This document shows positions 50,079 to 57,446 of a stretch of DNA of 57,584 bases, one piece after another. Under the pieces are notes generated by a model that searched no databases, was not told the origin of the DNA, and saw nothing but the letters and a program-made list of their open reading frames with translations. The stretch comes from an uncultured Prevotellaceae bacterium (GTDB lineage Bacteria > Bacteroidota > Bacteroidia > Bacteroidales > Bacteroidaceae), in assembly GCA_902786665.1 (NCBI GenBank), contig CADADN010000017.1, positions 1-57,584 on the forward strand. Reading direction: 5' to 3'. Within the stretch, counting starts at the first letter, position 1. The number at the start of each line of letters is the position of its first letter. The translations under genes and the position numbers were made by a program.

Positions 50079-51611
50079 TCATTGTTTTCGCCATTCCAGG
50101 TCGAAGTGGGCGTTGCGGAGCAGTGCCAGCTGTTCCGCCGAGTTGCAGGCGAGCATTTTGTCGGTGTAGAACTGTTGGATGTTGGAGATGTCCTTGCGTG
50201 CACCCTCCAATAGGAAGTTGCGGAAGGTGTCGAGCAGGTCGAGTTGGGATAGCGTTGCGTTTCTTGTCTGCTGTTCATAGAGTGTTCCGCTGACCCCGGC
50301 ATTGCCGGTCTTTCCTTGCAATGCTCCTGTCACCCCGGAGATGTCTTCCATGAAGTTGAGTTGTGTCTGTAGGAGTTCGTTGATTCCTATGTTCACGGCG
50401 TTGGCTGCCACTTGTTGGGGTAGGGCGGTGCCGTTGCGAGTGCGCACTGGTATGACTCCGTTGAAACGTGCCCATTCGTCTGCCACATCGTCGATGGTGT
50501 AGCCCTCGCAGAGGCTTTCCTCCGGGACGAGCAGCACTCCTTTTGCCGATGACCGCATCACCCAGTCGTAGAGTGTGATGAGCCTGTTTGTGTAGCGTTG
50601 CTGGTCGATGACGTCGCTGACGAAAGAGTGGATTTCACCGTCTACCAACGGGTATCCCTTGAAGACATAGGGGTGACCTCCGTGTCTGTATGGCGAACTC
50701 CCCTCGTCTATCACGTCGCCGAAAGGCGAGAGGAAGAGATATCTCCACTCCTCCTCCATCTGCCATCTCATGACGACGTTGGTTTGCGTGGGCCATTGCT
50801 CCGCTTCCTTTGCCGGCATCCATCTGATGGTTCCCGTTGTCTTGTTGTGGCAGAGGTATCCAGGCTTGCGCACCTTGCGCCATATTTCATATACCCTGCA
50901 GAGGTGTCTGTCGCATGGTAGGAAGAAATCGGCAGGCACCAGCGACGACATGCCGAAGTCGGCTTGCATGGCTTGTACGCGATGTTTGTAGTCGTCGGCT
51001 TTGTATATTTCAGCGAGGTGTTTCACGTCTTCTGCCGACCGGGCGAACTCCGCACACAGGGTGTCAAAGTTCAGGTCGTGTAGTTCGCCCACCATGGATA
51101 CGCCCCATCCACGGCTGTCGCCCATGGCGGCATCGATGAGGAAATGGTCGGGCGGCACGTTGTCGGTCCAGCAGTTGCCGATGCCATTGCGCATTCCGAA
51201 AGTCTTGCGTTGCACCGTGAGTCCTGATACCAGGAATTCCTCCATCGCCCTTGCGTTCACCTCATCGCATGCATTCGTCCTTCCTGTATCCTCTAAAGCT
51301 TTCTCCAATCTTTCTGCCACCCACTTGTCATCGGTCAGCACTTTTATCGATGTGTTTTCCGAGCGGTATAGTCCGAGCACCTGTTTCACCAGACGACGGA
51401 TAAGGTTGTTTTTCAATGGTTCGCTGCCTTGGCTGCGTATGTAGTTGTCCTCACGCATCCATTGGCCGTCCACCCATATGAGGTCACCCCATTGGTCGCC
51501 ATAACAGTATCTCTTGCATCGTTCACGTTCTTTGCGAAACGTAGACATGGCATCCCACATCCTTCTTGTCTCGTCGAGAAGGCTCATTTCCTTGTTGTTT
51601 TTTTCCATCAT
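50079..51611 (-). CDS. Orphan phage portal-like protein
   Basis: A 510-residue protein that reads like a tailed-phage portal subunit. The N-terminal part has FRKERERCKRYCYGDQWGDL and PLKNNLIRRLVKQVLGLYRS, the typical start of portal proteins of Bacteroidales phages. A middle part contains NVPPDHFLIDAAMGDSRGW. The C-terminal helical region runs from DVIDQQRYTNRLITLYDWVM to GVSGTLYEQQTRNATLSQLD, the portal stem and wing layout. No terminase, capsid, integrase or tail genes are adjacent. It might be a phage remnant or a domesticated protein; the frame is intact and has a clear -7 box. The identification is by pattern only. Confidence 0.7.
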   Translation of the reverse strand: MMEKNNKEMSLLDETRRMWDAMSTFRKERERCKRYCYGDQWGDLIWVDGQWMREDNYIRSQGSEPLKNNLIRRLVKQVLGLYRSENTSIKVLTDDKWVAERLEKALEDTGRTNACDEVNARAMEEFLVSGLTVQRKTFGMRNGIGNCWTDNVPPDHFLIDAAMGDSRGWGVSMVGELHDLNFDTLCAEFARSAEDVKHLAEIYKADDYKHRVQAMQADFGMSSLVPADFFLPCDRHLCRVYEIWRKVRKPGYLCHNKTTGTIRWMPAKEAEQWPTQTNVVMRWQMEEEWRYLFLSPFGDVIDEGSSPYRHGGHPYVFKGYPLVDGEIHSFVSDVIDQQRYTNRLITLYDWVMRSSAKGVLLVPEESLCEGYTIDDVADEWARFNGVIPVRTRNGTALPQQVAANAVNIGINELLQTQLNFMEDISGVTGALQGKTGNAGVSGTLYEQQTRNATLSQLDLLDTFRNFLLEGARKDISNIQQFYTDKMLACNSAEQLALLRNAHFDLEWRKQ

Positions 51612-51623
51612 GTTTTTTTATGA

Positions 51624-51631
51624 CAAAGATA
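51624..51631 (-). promoter_or_regulatory. -7 promoter box TATCTTTG very close to the portal-like start
   Basis: TATCTTTG on the minus strand ends only 12 bp before the ATG at 51611 (a second ATG follows at 51608). The leader would be just a few nt, or translation starts at a later Met (MSLLDETRRMW). Confidence 0.6.
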
Positions 51632-51829
51632 CCATGATGCATCACTTTTCTTGTGTCATCTTGATATGAACGAGGGGGAACTGATTGAAAACACGACAAA
51701 AAATAAGTATTAACATATTTTAATTTGCTGCTTTTTTTTCGAAGGTGTTTTATTTTGTAAGTGTTTGGGCTACAAAAGTTTGATTTTGTATCTTATAAGT
51801 TTACATTTATATGAATTTAACGATTTTTT

Positions 51830-52138
51830 TTGTTTGATTTGTCGTTTTTATCACTAATTTTGCCCAAAAGAGAATGGGATGATAATGTCCTTGACGATAT
51901 TATTAACATTATTAAATATTTTACAGCTTTGGTACATATCGGAGAATTAATCAAGCAGACCCTTAAGCAAAGACACAAATCAGTGGTATGGTTTGCTGGG
52001 GAGTTGTCATGCAGCCGCACGAACGTCTACAAGATATTCTCGAAGCCGTCTATTGACAGCTCTGATTTGTTGAGGATTTCCAAAATCCTGGATTATGACT
52101 TTTTTGAGATTTACAGCAAAGAACTGAAAAATCAATAA
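51830..52138 (+). CDS. Small helix-turn-helix DNA-binding protein
   Basis: A frame of up to 102 residues. The solid part is the last 65 residues (HIGELIKQTLKQRHKSVVWF, then CSRTNVYKIFSKPSIDSSDL, then LRISKILDYDFFEIYSKEL), an XRE-type HTH of a kind widespread in Bacteroidota. The start is doubtful. The only in-frame ATG-like start lies upstream of, or inside, a TTTG-N18-TAATTTTG promoter at 51833-51862, and no later ATG is in frame, so a TTG start near 51932 may be used. The downstream hairpin at 52160 ends the unit. It probably regulates transcription; targets unknown. Confidence 0.7.
   Translation: MFDLSFLSLILPKREWDDNVLDDIINIIKYFTALVHIGELIKQTLKQRHKSVVWFAGELSCSRTNVYKIFSKPSIDSSDLLRISKILDYDFFEIYSKELKNQ
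51833..51862 (+). promoter_or_regulatory. Promoter for the small HTH gene
   Basis: TTTG (51833-51836), 18-bp spacer, TAATTTTG (51855-51862). It overlaps the first codons of the long reading of the HTH gene, which argues for a shorter protein. Confidence 0.55.
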
Positions 52139-52159
52139 TAAAAGACAAGAAGGAAATTT

Positions 52160-52191
52160 CAGGCATTCTTTTGAGGGTGCCTGTTTTTTTT
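52160..52191 (+). terminator. Intrinsic terminator after the HTH gene
   Basis: Stem CAGGCA / TGCCTG extended by weaker pairs, followed by eight T (52184-52191). Confidence 0.85.
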
Positions 52192-52203
52192 GTGCCTAAA
52201 AAG

Positions 52204-52234
52204 TTGCATGTGAAGTCTTTATTTCCTATCTTTG
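52204..52234 (+). promoter_or_regulatory. Promoter for the lipoprotein gene pair
   Basis: TTG (52204-52206), 20-bp spacer, TATCTTTG (52227-52234), about 62 bp before the ATG at 52297. Confidence 0.75.
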
Positions 52235-52296
52235 CATATTCTATGCAGCGACCTTTGTTGCTTATGCAGAGATTATTATTATAAAATTGATTGGAG

Positions 52297-52686
52297 ATGC
52301 GTTTACTTAAACTATTGTTGGCATGCGTGGCTGTATTGTGTCTTATTTCATGCAAGGCAGACAAGACCCGTATCAGCGATGTGGTGTTCACCGATTCGCT
52401 GGCTTATGTGGATGGTAGTCCTTTCAGTGGTGAGTTGTGGAGCGATGACACCACCTCCTATTGCCTGATGGCGGAAGAGGGTCGTGTTGTCTCATTGGCG
52501 ATGTATCATGATAATGGGCAGTTGGCGTTGTCGATGCCCTCAGCCGATTCGCTGTTGTATTATGATGTGAATGGCGAAAGCATTCCTTTCGACACTTTCG
52601 TTGTTAGATATAGGGCATTGGCCGAGCAGGTGCCTCTGTTGTCCCGTCGCATCATGCCCGGGAAGAGTGAGGAGGCATTACAATGA
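52297..52686 (+). CDS. Small lipoprotein of unknown function
   Basis: A 129-residue protein. Starting at the ATG 52297 gives a lipoprotein signal (MRLLKLLLACVAVLCLISC) with lipobox LISC and lipidated Cys at residue 19. The rest is a small beta-rich domain (VVFTDSLAYVDGSPFSGELW, then VVSLAMYHDNGQLALSMP) whose Y-x-x-N-G-Q-L pattern recalls YwqK/MORN-like repeats. Its stop overlaps the next start (ATGA at 52683-52686), so the two proteins are coupled and may work together at the envelope. Confidence 0.75.
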   Translation: MRLLKLLLACVAVLCLISCKADKTRISDVVFTDSLAYVDGSPFSGELWSDDTTSYCLMAEEGRVVSLAMYHDNGQLALSMPSADSLLYYDVNGESIPFDTFVVRYRALAEQVPLLSRRIMPGKSEEALQ

Positions 52687-53945
52687 AAAAGGTTTTCTTC
52701 ATCGTCGTTATCTTTTTGCTCGCTGCGGGTGGTGCAGGTTACTATTATTACGACAAGGAGCAGAAGCGGGAGGCGGCAGAGCGTGCTGTTCGAGACTCCA
52801 TCCGCCATGCTCGTGAAGTGGAGAATGCCCGTCTTGCTGCCATAGAGAAAGCACATCGCGACTCTATCGCTGTATTTGAGAAGACCCATTCCAAGGCTGC
52901 CATAGCAGCGGCTGCCGAGGATCTTATCAAACAGGAGTTCATAAGCGGTCGCAACCGTGTTGGAGGGGAAAACTGGACAGAACGCATGAACATTCTCAGG
53001 GAGCAATGTGAGAATGTGGTGGCATACAGCAAAGCAGGTACGGACTCTGTATTGAGGTCATTTAGTTTCAATGGCTTGATGGGCAAGGGCATCCATATAG
53101 AGTCGGACAGCATCACGCAAGTATATTATATCTCAGCCGACTCAGCGTGGGTTGATGTGCATTTCAACATCAATACCTATGAAGAAGGCCAGGAAATGAC
53201 ACTGAAACTGCATTTTGTAGACAACCGCTGGCTGATTGACGATTTTGTGTTCCGCTACACAGATGGTGAATGGGTTTCCGAAGCGGATGAGATGCGTTGG
53301 TTCATCGACTATTATGGCTTCAACAATAACAATAATGAATTGCAGGCGAATGTGCCTAAGCAGCCCAAGCCTGAACCGCCAAAACAACCCAATCCCGAGC
53401 CGACAAAGTTGATGCAATCAAACCCTGCTAAACCTGAGTCACCGACAAAGCCAAAACAGCCGCAGCCGACCTCGACACAGTCAAAGCCGGCGACGCAGTC
53501 AAAGCCGGCGACGCAGTCAAAGCCGGCGACACAGTCAAAGCCATCGACACAGTCAAAGCCATCGACACAGTCAAAGCCATCGACACAGTCAAAGCCATCG
53601 ACACAGTCAAAACCATCGACAAAGTCAAAGCCATCGACACAGTCTAAGCCATCGACACAGTCAAAGCCATCGGCACAGTCAAAGCCATCGACACAGTCAA
53701 AGCCATCGACGCAGTCAAAGCCATCGACACAGTCAAAGCCATCGACGCAGTCAAAGCCATCGACGCAGTCAAAGCCATCGACGCAGTCAAAGCCATCGAC
53801 GCAGTCAAAGCCATCGACGCAGTCAAAGCCATCGACGCAGTCTAAACCATCGACGCAGTCAAAGCCATCGACGCAGTCTAAACCGGCGACTCAGTCAAAG
53901 CCATCGACGCAGTCTAAACCGGCGACACAGTCAAAGAAGAAGTAG
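52683..53945 (+). CDS. Membrane protein with about 26 KPSTQS repeats
   Basis: A 420-residue protein. A transmembrane segment or uncleaved signal is at residues 3-22 (KVFFIVVIFLLAAGGAGYYYY). A charged helical stretch follows (about 23-75). A folded domain (about 85-220) contains MTLKLHFVDNRWLIDDFVF, a pattern of secreted Bacteroidota proteins related to DUF3828. Residues from about 225 are Pro/Lys/Gln-rich and from about 263 become roughly 26 tandem hexapeptides K-P-(S/A)-T-Q-S, ending SKKK. The repeat part is basic and extended and could bind the wall or polyanions; this is inference. The repeat DNA is an 18-bp minisatellite. Confidence 0.8.
   Translation: MKKVFFIVVIFLLAAGGAGYYYYDKEQKREAAERAVRDSIRHAREVENARLAAIEKAHRDSIAVFEKTHSKAAIAAAAEDLIKQEFISGRNRVGGENWTERMNILREQCENVVAYSKAGTDSVLRSFSFNGLMGKGIHIESDSITQVYYISADSAWVDVHFNINTYEEGQEMTLKLHFVDNRWLIDDFVFRYTDGEWVSEADEMRWFIDYYGFNNNNNELQANVPKQPKPEPPKQPNPEPTKLMQSNPAKPESPTKPKQPQPTSTQSKPATQSKPATQSKPATQSKPSTQSKPSTQSKPSTQSKPSTQSKPSTKSKPSTQSKPSTQSKPSAQSKPSTQSKPSTQSKPSTQSKPSTQSKPSTQSKPSTQSKPSTQSKPSTQSKPSTQSKPSTQSKPSTQSKPATQSKPSTQSKPATQSKKK
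53471..53940. repeat. 18-bp coding minisatellite
   Basis: About 26 copies of an 18-bp unit (CGACGCAGTCAAAGCCAT and variants), in frame, encoding K-P-S-T-Q-S. Early copies carry GACACAG, later ones GACGCAG; these blocks are clustered as expected from local amplification. Confidence 0.93.
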
Positions 53946-53961
53946 GATTAGAGAATAAGAA

Positions 53962-53993
53962 TCGCGTGTGATTGCCCTTGCAGTCACACGCGA
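53962..53993. terminator. Hairpin between converging genes
   Basis: A perfect 10-bp inverted repeat (TCGCGTGTGA / TCACACGCGA) with a 12-base loop, 16 bp after the repeat-protein stop. Confidence 0.75.
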
Positions 53994-54056
53994 AATCTAT
54001 GTATCTCTTTTGTGGTGTTGCCCCACTCGAGAATCGTGTCTTTTGTTTAGATGAGA

Positions 54057-54503
54057 TTAATCGTTTTTGACAACGATGACTTCGGCTTGTCTGAGGATTT
54101 TCCCATTGCGGGTGAAACCATCTTTCTCTATTCTTGCCACTGTGCCATTTTCTTTCTCGTTGTCTTCCACCGACCCTTTGATTTTTCCTTTTTCAGGGTC
54201 GAAGACATCATTATAGAATTCCACCTTCTTTACTCCGTGGGTTTCCAACACTTCGAGGAGCTTGGTTTTCGCGGTGAGTAACCTGGCAATGGCGCTGGTT
54301 GAGATTTTGCTTTGATCCAATCCTCTCTCATGGATGGTGGCTTCAGCCCATTCGAAAGATTCGAGAACCTGTAGGAAATCCTTGCATATTTCGCTCACAT
54401 GGTTGTCGTTGGACTTCTCTTGGGTTGAAATCCAAGTGTTAAGTCTGATGTTCTCTTCGTGGAGTTTCTTAATTTCCTCTCTTATGTCGTCGAATTTGCT
54501 CAT
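54057..54503 (-). CDS. GrpE-like nucleotide-exchange-factor paralogue
   Basis: A 148-residue protein. The N-terminal helix (residues 1-45) is coiled-coil-like. The C-terminal half follows the GrpE pattern: ETHGVKKVEFYNDVFDPEKG and then EKDGFTRNGKILRQAEVIVV, matching the G-V-x-x-(I/V)...F-D-P and G-(Y/F)-...-R-x-L-R-x-A-x-V signature of the head domain. It is divergent and shorter than housekeeping GrpE (usually about 190 residues), and no dnaK/dnaJ is adjacent, so it is probably a specialised paralogue serving an Hsp70 elsewhere. It starts 15 bp after the LysM gene in one operon. Confidence 0.75.
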   Translation of the reverse strand: MSKFDDIREEIKKLHEENIRLNTWISTQEKSNDNHVSEICKDFLQVLESFEWAEATIHERGLDQSKISTSAIARLLTAKTKLLEVLETHGVKKVEFYNDVFDPEKGKIKGSVEDNEKENGTVARIEKDGFTRNGKILRQAEVIVVKND

Positions 54504-54518
54504 ATTCTGTGAATTGTT

Positions 54519-55151
54519 TTATTTGACAAGGAGTTCTTCGTTGATGTCAATGATGTCTTTGGTAGTCTTGCCATTCATCCTGGCCAACTCCTCAGCTTTG
54601 ACTTTTCCTTTGTAAAGTTTTTTGCAAATACCGTTCCACGTATCGCCTTTCTTCACCACGTAGTATTTCTTTCCGTCCTTCTCAGTCACCATGTTGGATG
54701 GAGCAGTGACATCCTCATTTGACGATTCAGACTTTTCCGCTGTCTGGGGTTGTGAGTCTTGGTCTTTCTGTACAGCTTGCTCCTTGTTCTCTTCTGTTTT
54801 CACTTTGCTGCTTTCGTCAGAGACTGTTTGCATGGCAACTGTTTTCCCTTCGCCTTGGAGTTGCTCGTTGAGCGATGCGATGGAGTCTTCCAGCTGGCTG
54901 AGCTTTTCTTTGTCGGCAGTAGGCGTGGAACCTTTGGTGAAATATAGGATGGCGAACAAGAGGGTGGTGATCATGGCAGCCAAGGCAAGAGGTTTCCATA
55001 TTGTTTTCTTCGACTTGCTGTCTTGCTCGATGGCATCGATGATGCGGAAGGCTTTCAAACTGCACCCGCAGCTTGGGCACGTGACGTCACCCTTGCGATA
55101 GTCAGGTATGTCTTTTCGCCCGCAAATGGGGCATTGTGTACTGTCTGTCAT
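54519..55151 (-). CDS. Zinc-ribbon, transmembrane, LysM-domain protein
   Basis: A 210-residue protein. A zinc ribbon is formed by C7-C10 and C25-C28 (QCPICG, TCPSCG). A transmembrane helix follows at about 52-70 (WKPLALAAMITTLLFAILYF), then an acidic, Gln/Ser-rich stalk with a short coiled coil (LSQLEDSIASLNEQLQ). A LysM peptidoglycan-binding domain closes the protein (about 163-210, YYVVKKGDTWNGICKKLYKG). The cytoplasmic Zn ribbon and extracytoplasmic LysM suggest a sensor or tether across the inner membrane. Its promoter is a copy of the hairpin-promoter repeat found in tandem at 13.3 kb. Confidence 0.85.
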   Translation of the reverse strand: MTDSTQCPICGRKDIPDYRKGDVTCPSCGCSLKAFRIIDAIEQDSKSKKTIWKPLALAAMITTLLFAILYFTKGSTPTADKEKLSQLEDSIASLNEQLQGEGKTVAMQTVSDESSKVKTEENKEQAVQKDQDSQPQTAEKSESSNEDVTAPSNMVTEKDGKKYYVVKKGDTWNGICKKLYKGKVKAEELARMNGKTTKDIIDINEELLVK

Positions 55152-55204
55152 ATTTTTTTCTATTAATTTACAGGCTTTTCTTCAGCCTCTTTCCAAAATC
55201 GCGC

Positions 55205-55285
55205 CAAAGTTACGAAAAAACGAGCGAAAAGCCAAATTTTTTTGAGCTTTTCCGAGTGAAAGTAACTTCTGCGGAGCAAAAGTTT
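55205..55285 (-). promoter_or_regulatory. Single reversed copy of the hairpin-promoter repeat
   Basis: On the minus strand TTTG (55233-55236), exactly 20 bp, TAACTTTG (55205-55212), 54 bp before the LysM gene ATG. The GGAAAAGCTC...GGCTTTTCGCTCG core is identical to the unit at 13.3 kb. The outer part (CTCCGCAGAAGTTACTTT) aligns with CTCCGTCGAAGGTACTCA there. Confidence 0.88.
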
Positions 55286-55371
55286 TCAAAAATAGTGAGA
55301 AAAACCAATCTTTTCCCGATAAGTGCCATCGACAGCATCCACGAAGTATCCTCCCAAGACCTCCTGTTCCT

Positions 55372-55415
55372 TCCTAAAACTTCCTATTTCTTCCTATTCC
55401 CTCCTATAATCTCCT
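55372..55415. repeat. 10-bp TCCTATTTCT tandem array
   Basis: Four 10-bp units (TCCTAAAACT, TCCTATTTCT, TCCTATTCCC, TCCTATAATC) plus TCCT, with looser copies leftwards to about 55349. It sits just outside the terminator of the small peptide gene. Confidence 0.8.
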
Positions 55416-55441
55416 AAAAAAAAGCAGCGCAATGCGCTGCT
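55416..55441 (-). terminator. Intrinsic terminator of the second small protein gene
   Basis: Stem AGCAGCGC / GCGCTGCT with loop AAT (55423-55441). In the minus-strand RNA it is followed by a run of eight U (55423-55416). Confidence 0.88.
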
Positions 55442-55515
55442 TATGGATATGAATGGGGCGCCTGCCGATAGGCTTGCGTCCTGTTGTAGTCTTTTTCCGT
55501 TTGGTTCTGGTGGTG

Positions 55516-55698
55516 TCACCAATAACCTTCGCTGTTGAATTTGTTGGAGTTGAAAATAGGGTCTTGCTGACTATCTCCCCTTGTGGGAAGTCCGTCATAC
55601 ATCACCATATCGTCAGAAGAAGCAAACGAATCTTGAAGTATGCTTCCTTCCAACATAATGCTCTCTATTTCTGTGACAGGTCTTTGATATTTTTTCAT
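55516..55698 (-). CDS. Small protein, M-K-x-Y-x-x-P-x-T-E family (second copy)
   Basis: A 60-residue protein from ATG 55698 (MKKYQRPVTEIESIMLEGSI at the start, then LQDSFASSDDMVMYD, ending FNSEGYW). I chose 55698 because it aligns with the paralogue at 6398; the frame is open seven codons further up. It is a free-standing unit: perfect promoter at 55832-55863, about 125-nt leader, gene, then terminator at 55416-55441. No signal peptide, Cys-free, acidic. The function is unknown. The shared N-terminus and divergent remainder would fit a leader-plus-variable-core design, but that is speculation. Confidence 0.72.
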   Translation of the reverse strand: MKKYQRPVTEIESIMLEGSILQDSFASSDDMVMYDGLPTRGDSQQDPIFNSNKFNSEGYW

Positions 55699-55831
55699 AT
55701 AGTGAAATCTATGATGCACAACAGCTTGAATGAATGGGTGGTGATGCTTTCTGAAATAGGGAAGACGTCACGCTGGCTTGACTCATACGCTTTTATGCCA
55801 ATGATAAGGTGCCTTTTTTTGAAATTCGTTG

Positions 55832-55863
55832 CAAAAATAGCAATTTGCGGTTGAATACACAAA
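55832..55863 (-). promoter_or_regulatory. Consensus promoter for the second small protein
   Basis: On the minus strand TTTG (55860-55863), exactly 20 bp, TATTTTTG (55832-55839). The start codon is 134 bp further on, leaving a long leader. Confidence 0.82.
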
Positions 55864-55964
55864 TATTTTTTGCTGAATTTTACCCTTGTGAGTGAAATAT
55901 TGTCAAAAATACCCTCATTGAAGAGTTTTTTCACTCTTTTCCATAAAGTGTATGTGCAGAAGAC

Positions 55965-57401
55965 CTATTCGGTCGTGTCTTGCTTCTTTTTCATGCATTG
56001 GTATCCTGTCCCATCGAAGCAGTGTGTGCAAATCTTGCATTTAGGTAGTCCGATAGCCTGGACGAGATTTTCAATTTTGTTGAATTTGAGAGTCGTGATG
56101 CCAAGTCTCTTTGACATTTCATCTACCATTCGTTGGTATTCAGGTGAGTCTGAGGTGGCATATAGGTCGAGGTTCTTGTCCGCTTCCCCCTCGAAGTCTT
56201 GTATGATGCGCCTGGTAAGCAGTTCCATGTCGCTCTTGGAGTTGGTGAAGTTGATGAACGGACATCCGTAAACGAGTGGTGGACAAGAGATTCTGGCGTG
56301 CACCTCTTTAGCTCCATATTCGAAGAAGGTGCGCACGTTATCTTTGAGTTGTGTCCCCCTGACGATGGAATCGTCGCAGAAAACCACGCGCTTTCCGGTG
56401 AGTATGGCCCTGTTGGGTATGAGTTTCATCTTGGCCACGAGCCTTCTCCTGGTTTGGTTTTCCGGGGTGAAGCTCCTGGGCCATGTTGGAGTGTATTTGA
56501 GCACTGCTCTTTTGTAGGGTATTCCATGTCCGTGGGCATAGCCCAAAGCCATTCCTACGCCTGAGTCGGGGACGCCGCACACGATGTCTGCCTCGGTGTC
56601 GTCCTCCTTGCCCATGATCAATCCGTTGCGTTCTCTCATGTCTTCCACGTTGACACCGTTGTATGTACTTGCAGGGAAACCGTAGTAAACCCATAGGAAG
56701 GAGCATATCTGTTCGGTGTCTCCCGGTTGTTGGAGCACTTCCATGGTGTCGGGTTGGAGTTTGACGATTTCCCCTGGACCGAGGTGATGGACGGTGTGGA
56801 AGTCCAGGTTGGGGAAACACGACGATTCGCTGGTGGCGGCATAAGCACCATCCTTCTTGCCGATGACGATGGGTGTCCTTCCGTAGAGGTCACGTGCGGC
56901 AATGAGCTCGTTCTCAGTGAGGATGAGCATGGAACATGAACCTTCAATCTCATTGAACACTTTGTTGATGCCATCCACAAACGTTTCTCCCATGTTGATG
57001 ATGAGGGCGACGAGTTCGGTGGGGTTGATTTTGTTGGCAGACTGCTCGCTGAAGTGCATGCGCTTGGCCAACAGCTTGTCGGCTATCTCACGTTGGTTGT
57101 TGATTTTGGCTACCGTGGCGACGGCGAAGCGCCCGAGGTGGGAGTTGACGATGATGGGTTGAGGGTCGGTGTCGCTGATTACTCCGATGCCCACATGGCC
57201 ATGAAACTGCTCGAGCTCATCTTCGAATTTCGACCTGAAGTAGTCTCGTTCCAAACTATGTATGGCTCTTGAAAATCCCTTTACAGGGTCGAAAGTGGCC
57301 ATACCTGCACGTTTTGTGCCCATGTGTGAGTTGTAGTCGGTGCCATAGAACACGTCGTTGACGCAGTCGCTGGTGGAGATGGTTCCAAAAAAGCCTCCCA
57401 T
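55965..57401 (-). CDS. PurF-like amidophosphoribosyltransferase homologue without the N-terminal Cys
   Basis: A 478-residue protein. The start at 57401 gives MGGFFGTISTSDC, aligned with the M-C-G-(I/V)-F-G start of glutamine amidotransferases, but the nucleophilic Cys is Gly. An Ntn-hydrolase-type domain follows (GTDYNSHMGTKRAGMATFD; IGVISDTDPQPIIVNSHLGR; DLYGRTPIVIGK). The phosphoribosyltransferase domain has PDSGVGMALGYA and the PRPP loop VFCDDSIVRGTQ (near residue 340). Cys residues near the C-terminus (CKICTHCF...C) could bind a metal cluster. It cannot use glutamine by the normal mechanism; it may use ammonia or have another role. I give no purF symbol because of this. Confidence 0.85.
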   Translation of the reverse strand: MGGFFGTISTSDCVNDVFYGTDYNSHMGTKRAGMATFDPVKGFSRAIHSLERDYFRSKFEDELEQFHGHVGIGVISDTDPQPIIVNSHLGRFAVATVAKINNQREIADKLLAKRMHFSEQSANKINPTELVALIINMGETFVDGINKVFNEIEGSCSMLILTENELIAARDLYGRTPIVIGKKDGAYAATSESSCFPNLDFHTVHHLGPGEIVKLQPDTMEVLQQPGDTEQICSFLWVYYGFPASTYNGVNVEDMRERNGLIMGKEDDTEADIVCGVPDSGVGMALGYAHGHGIPYKRAVLKYTPTWPRSFTPENQTRRRLVAKMKLIPNRAILTGKRVVFCDDSIVRGTQLKDNVRTFFEYGAKEVHARISCPPLVYGCPFINFTNSKSDMELLTRRIIQDFEGEADKNLDLYATSDSPEYQRMVDEMSKRLGITTLKFNKIENLVQAIGLPKCKICTHCFDGTGYQCMKKKQDTTE

Positions 57402-57446
57402 TGTCTGAAATAATTCTTTGTTCCTTAAAAATCCCAATACTGGGTG

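Noticed and set aside
50079-51611. Intact prophage
   Set aside because: Only a portal-like gene is visible; no integrase, terminase, capsid, tail or attachment sites were seen.
51879-51950. Short hydrophobic leader peptide starting at ATG 51879
   Set aside because: A 23-codon frame inside the HTH gene region with no supporting conservation signal; more likely a chance frame.
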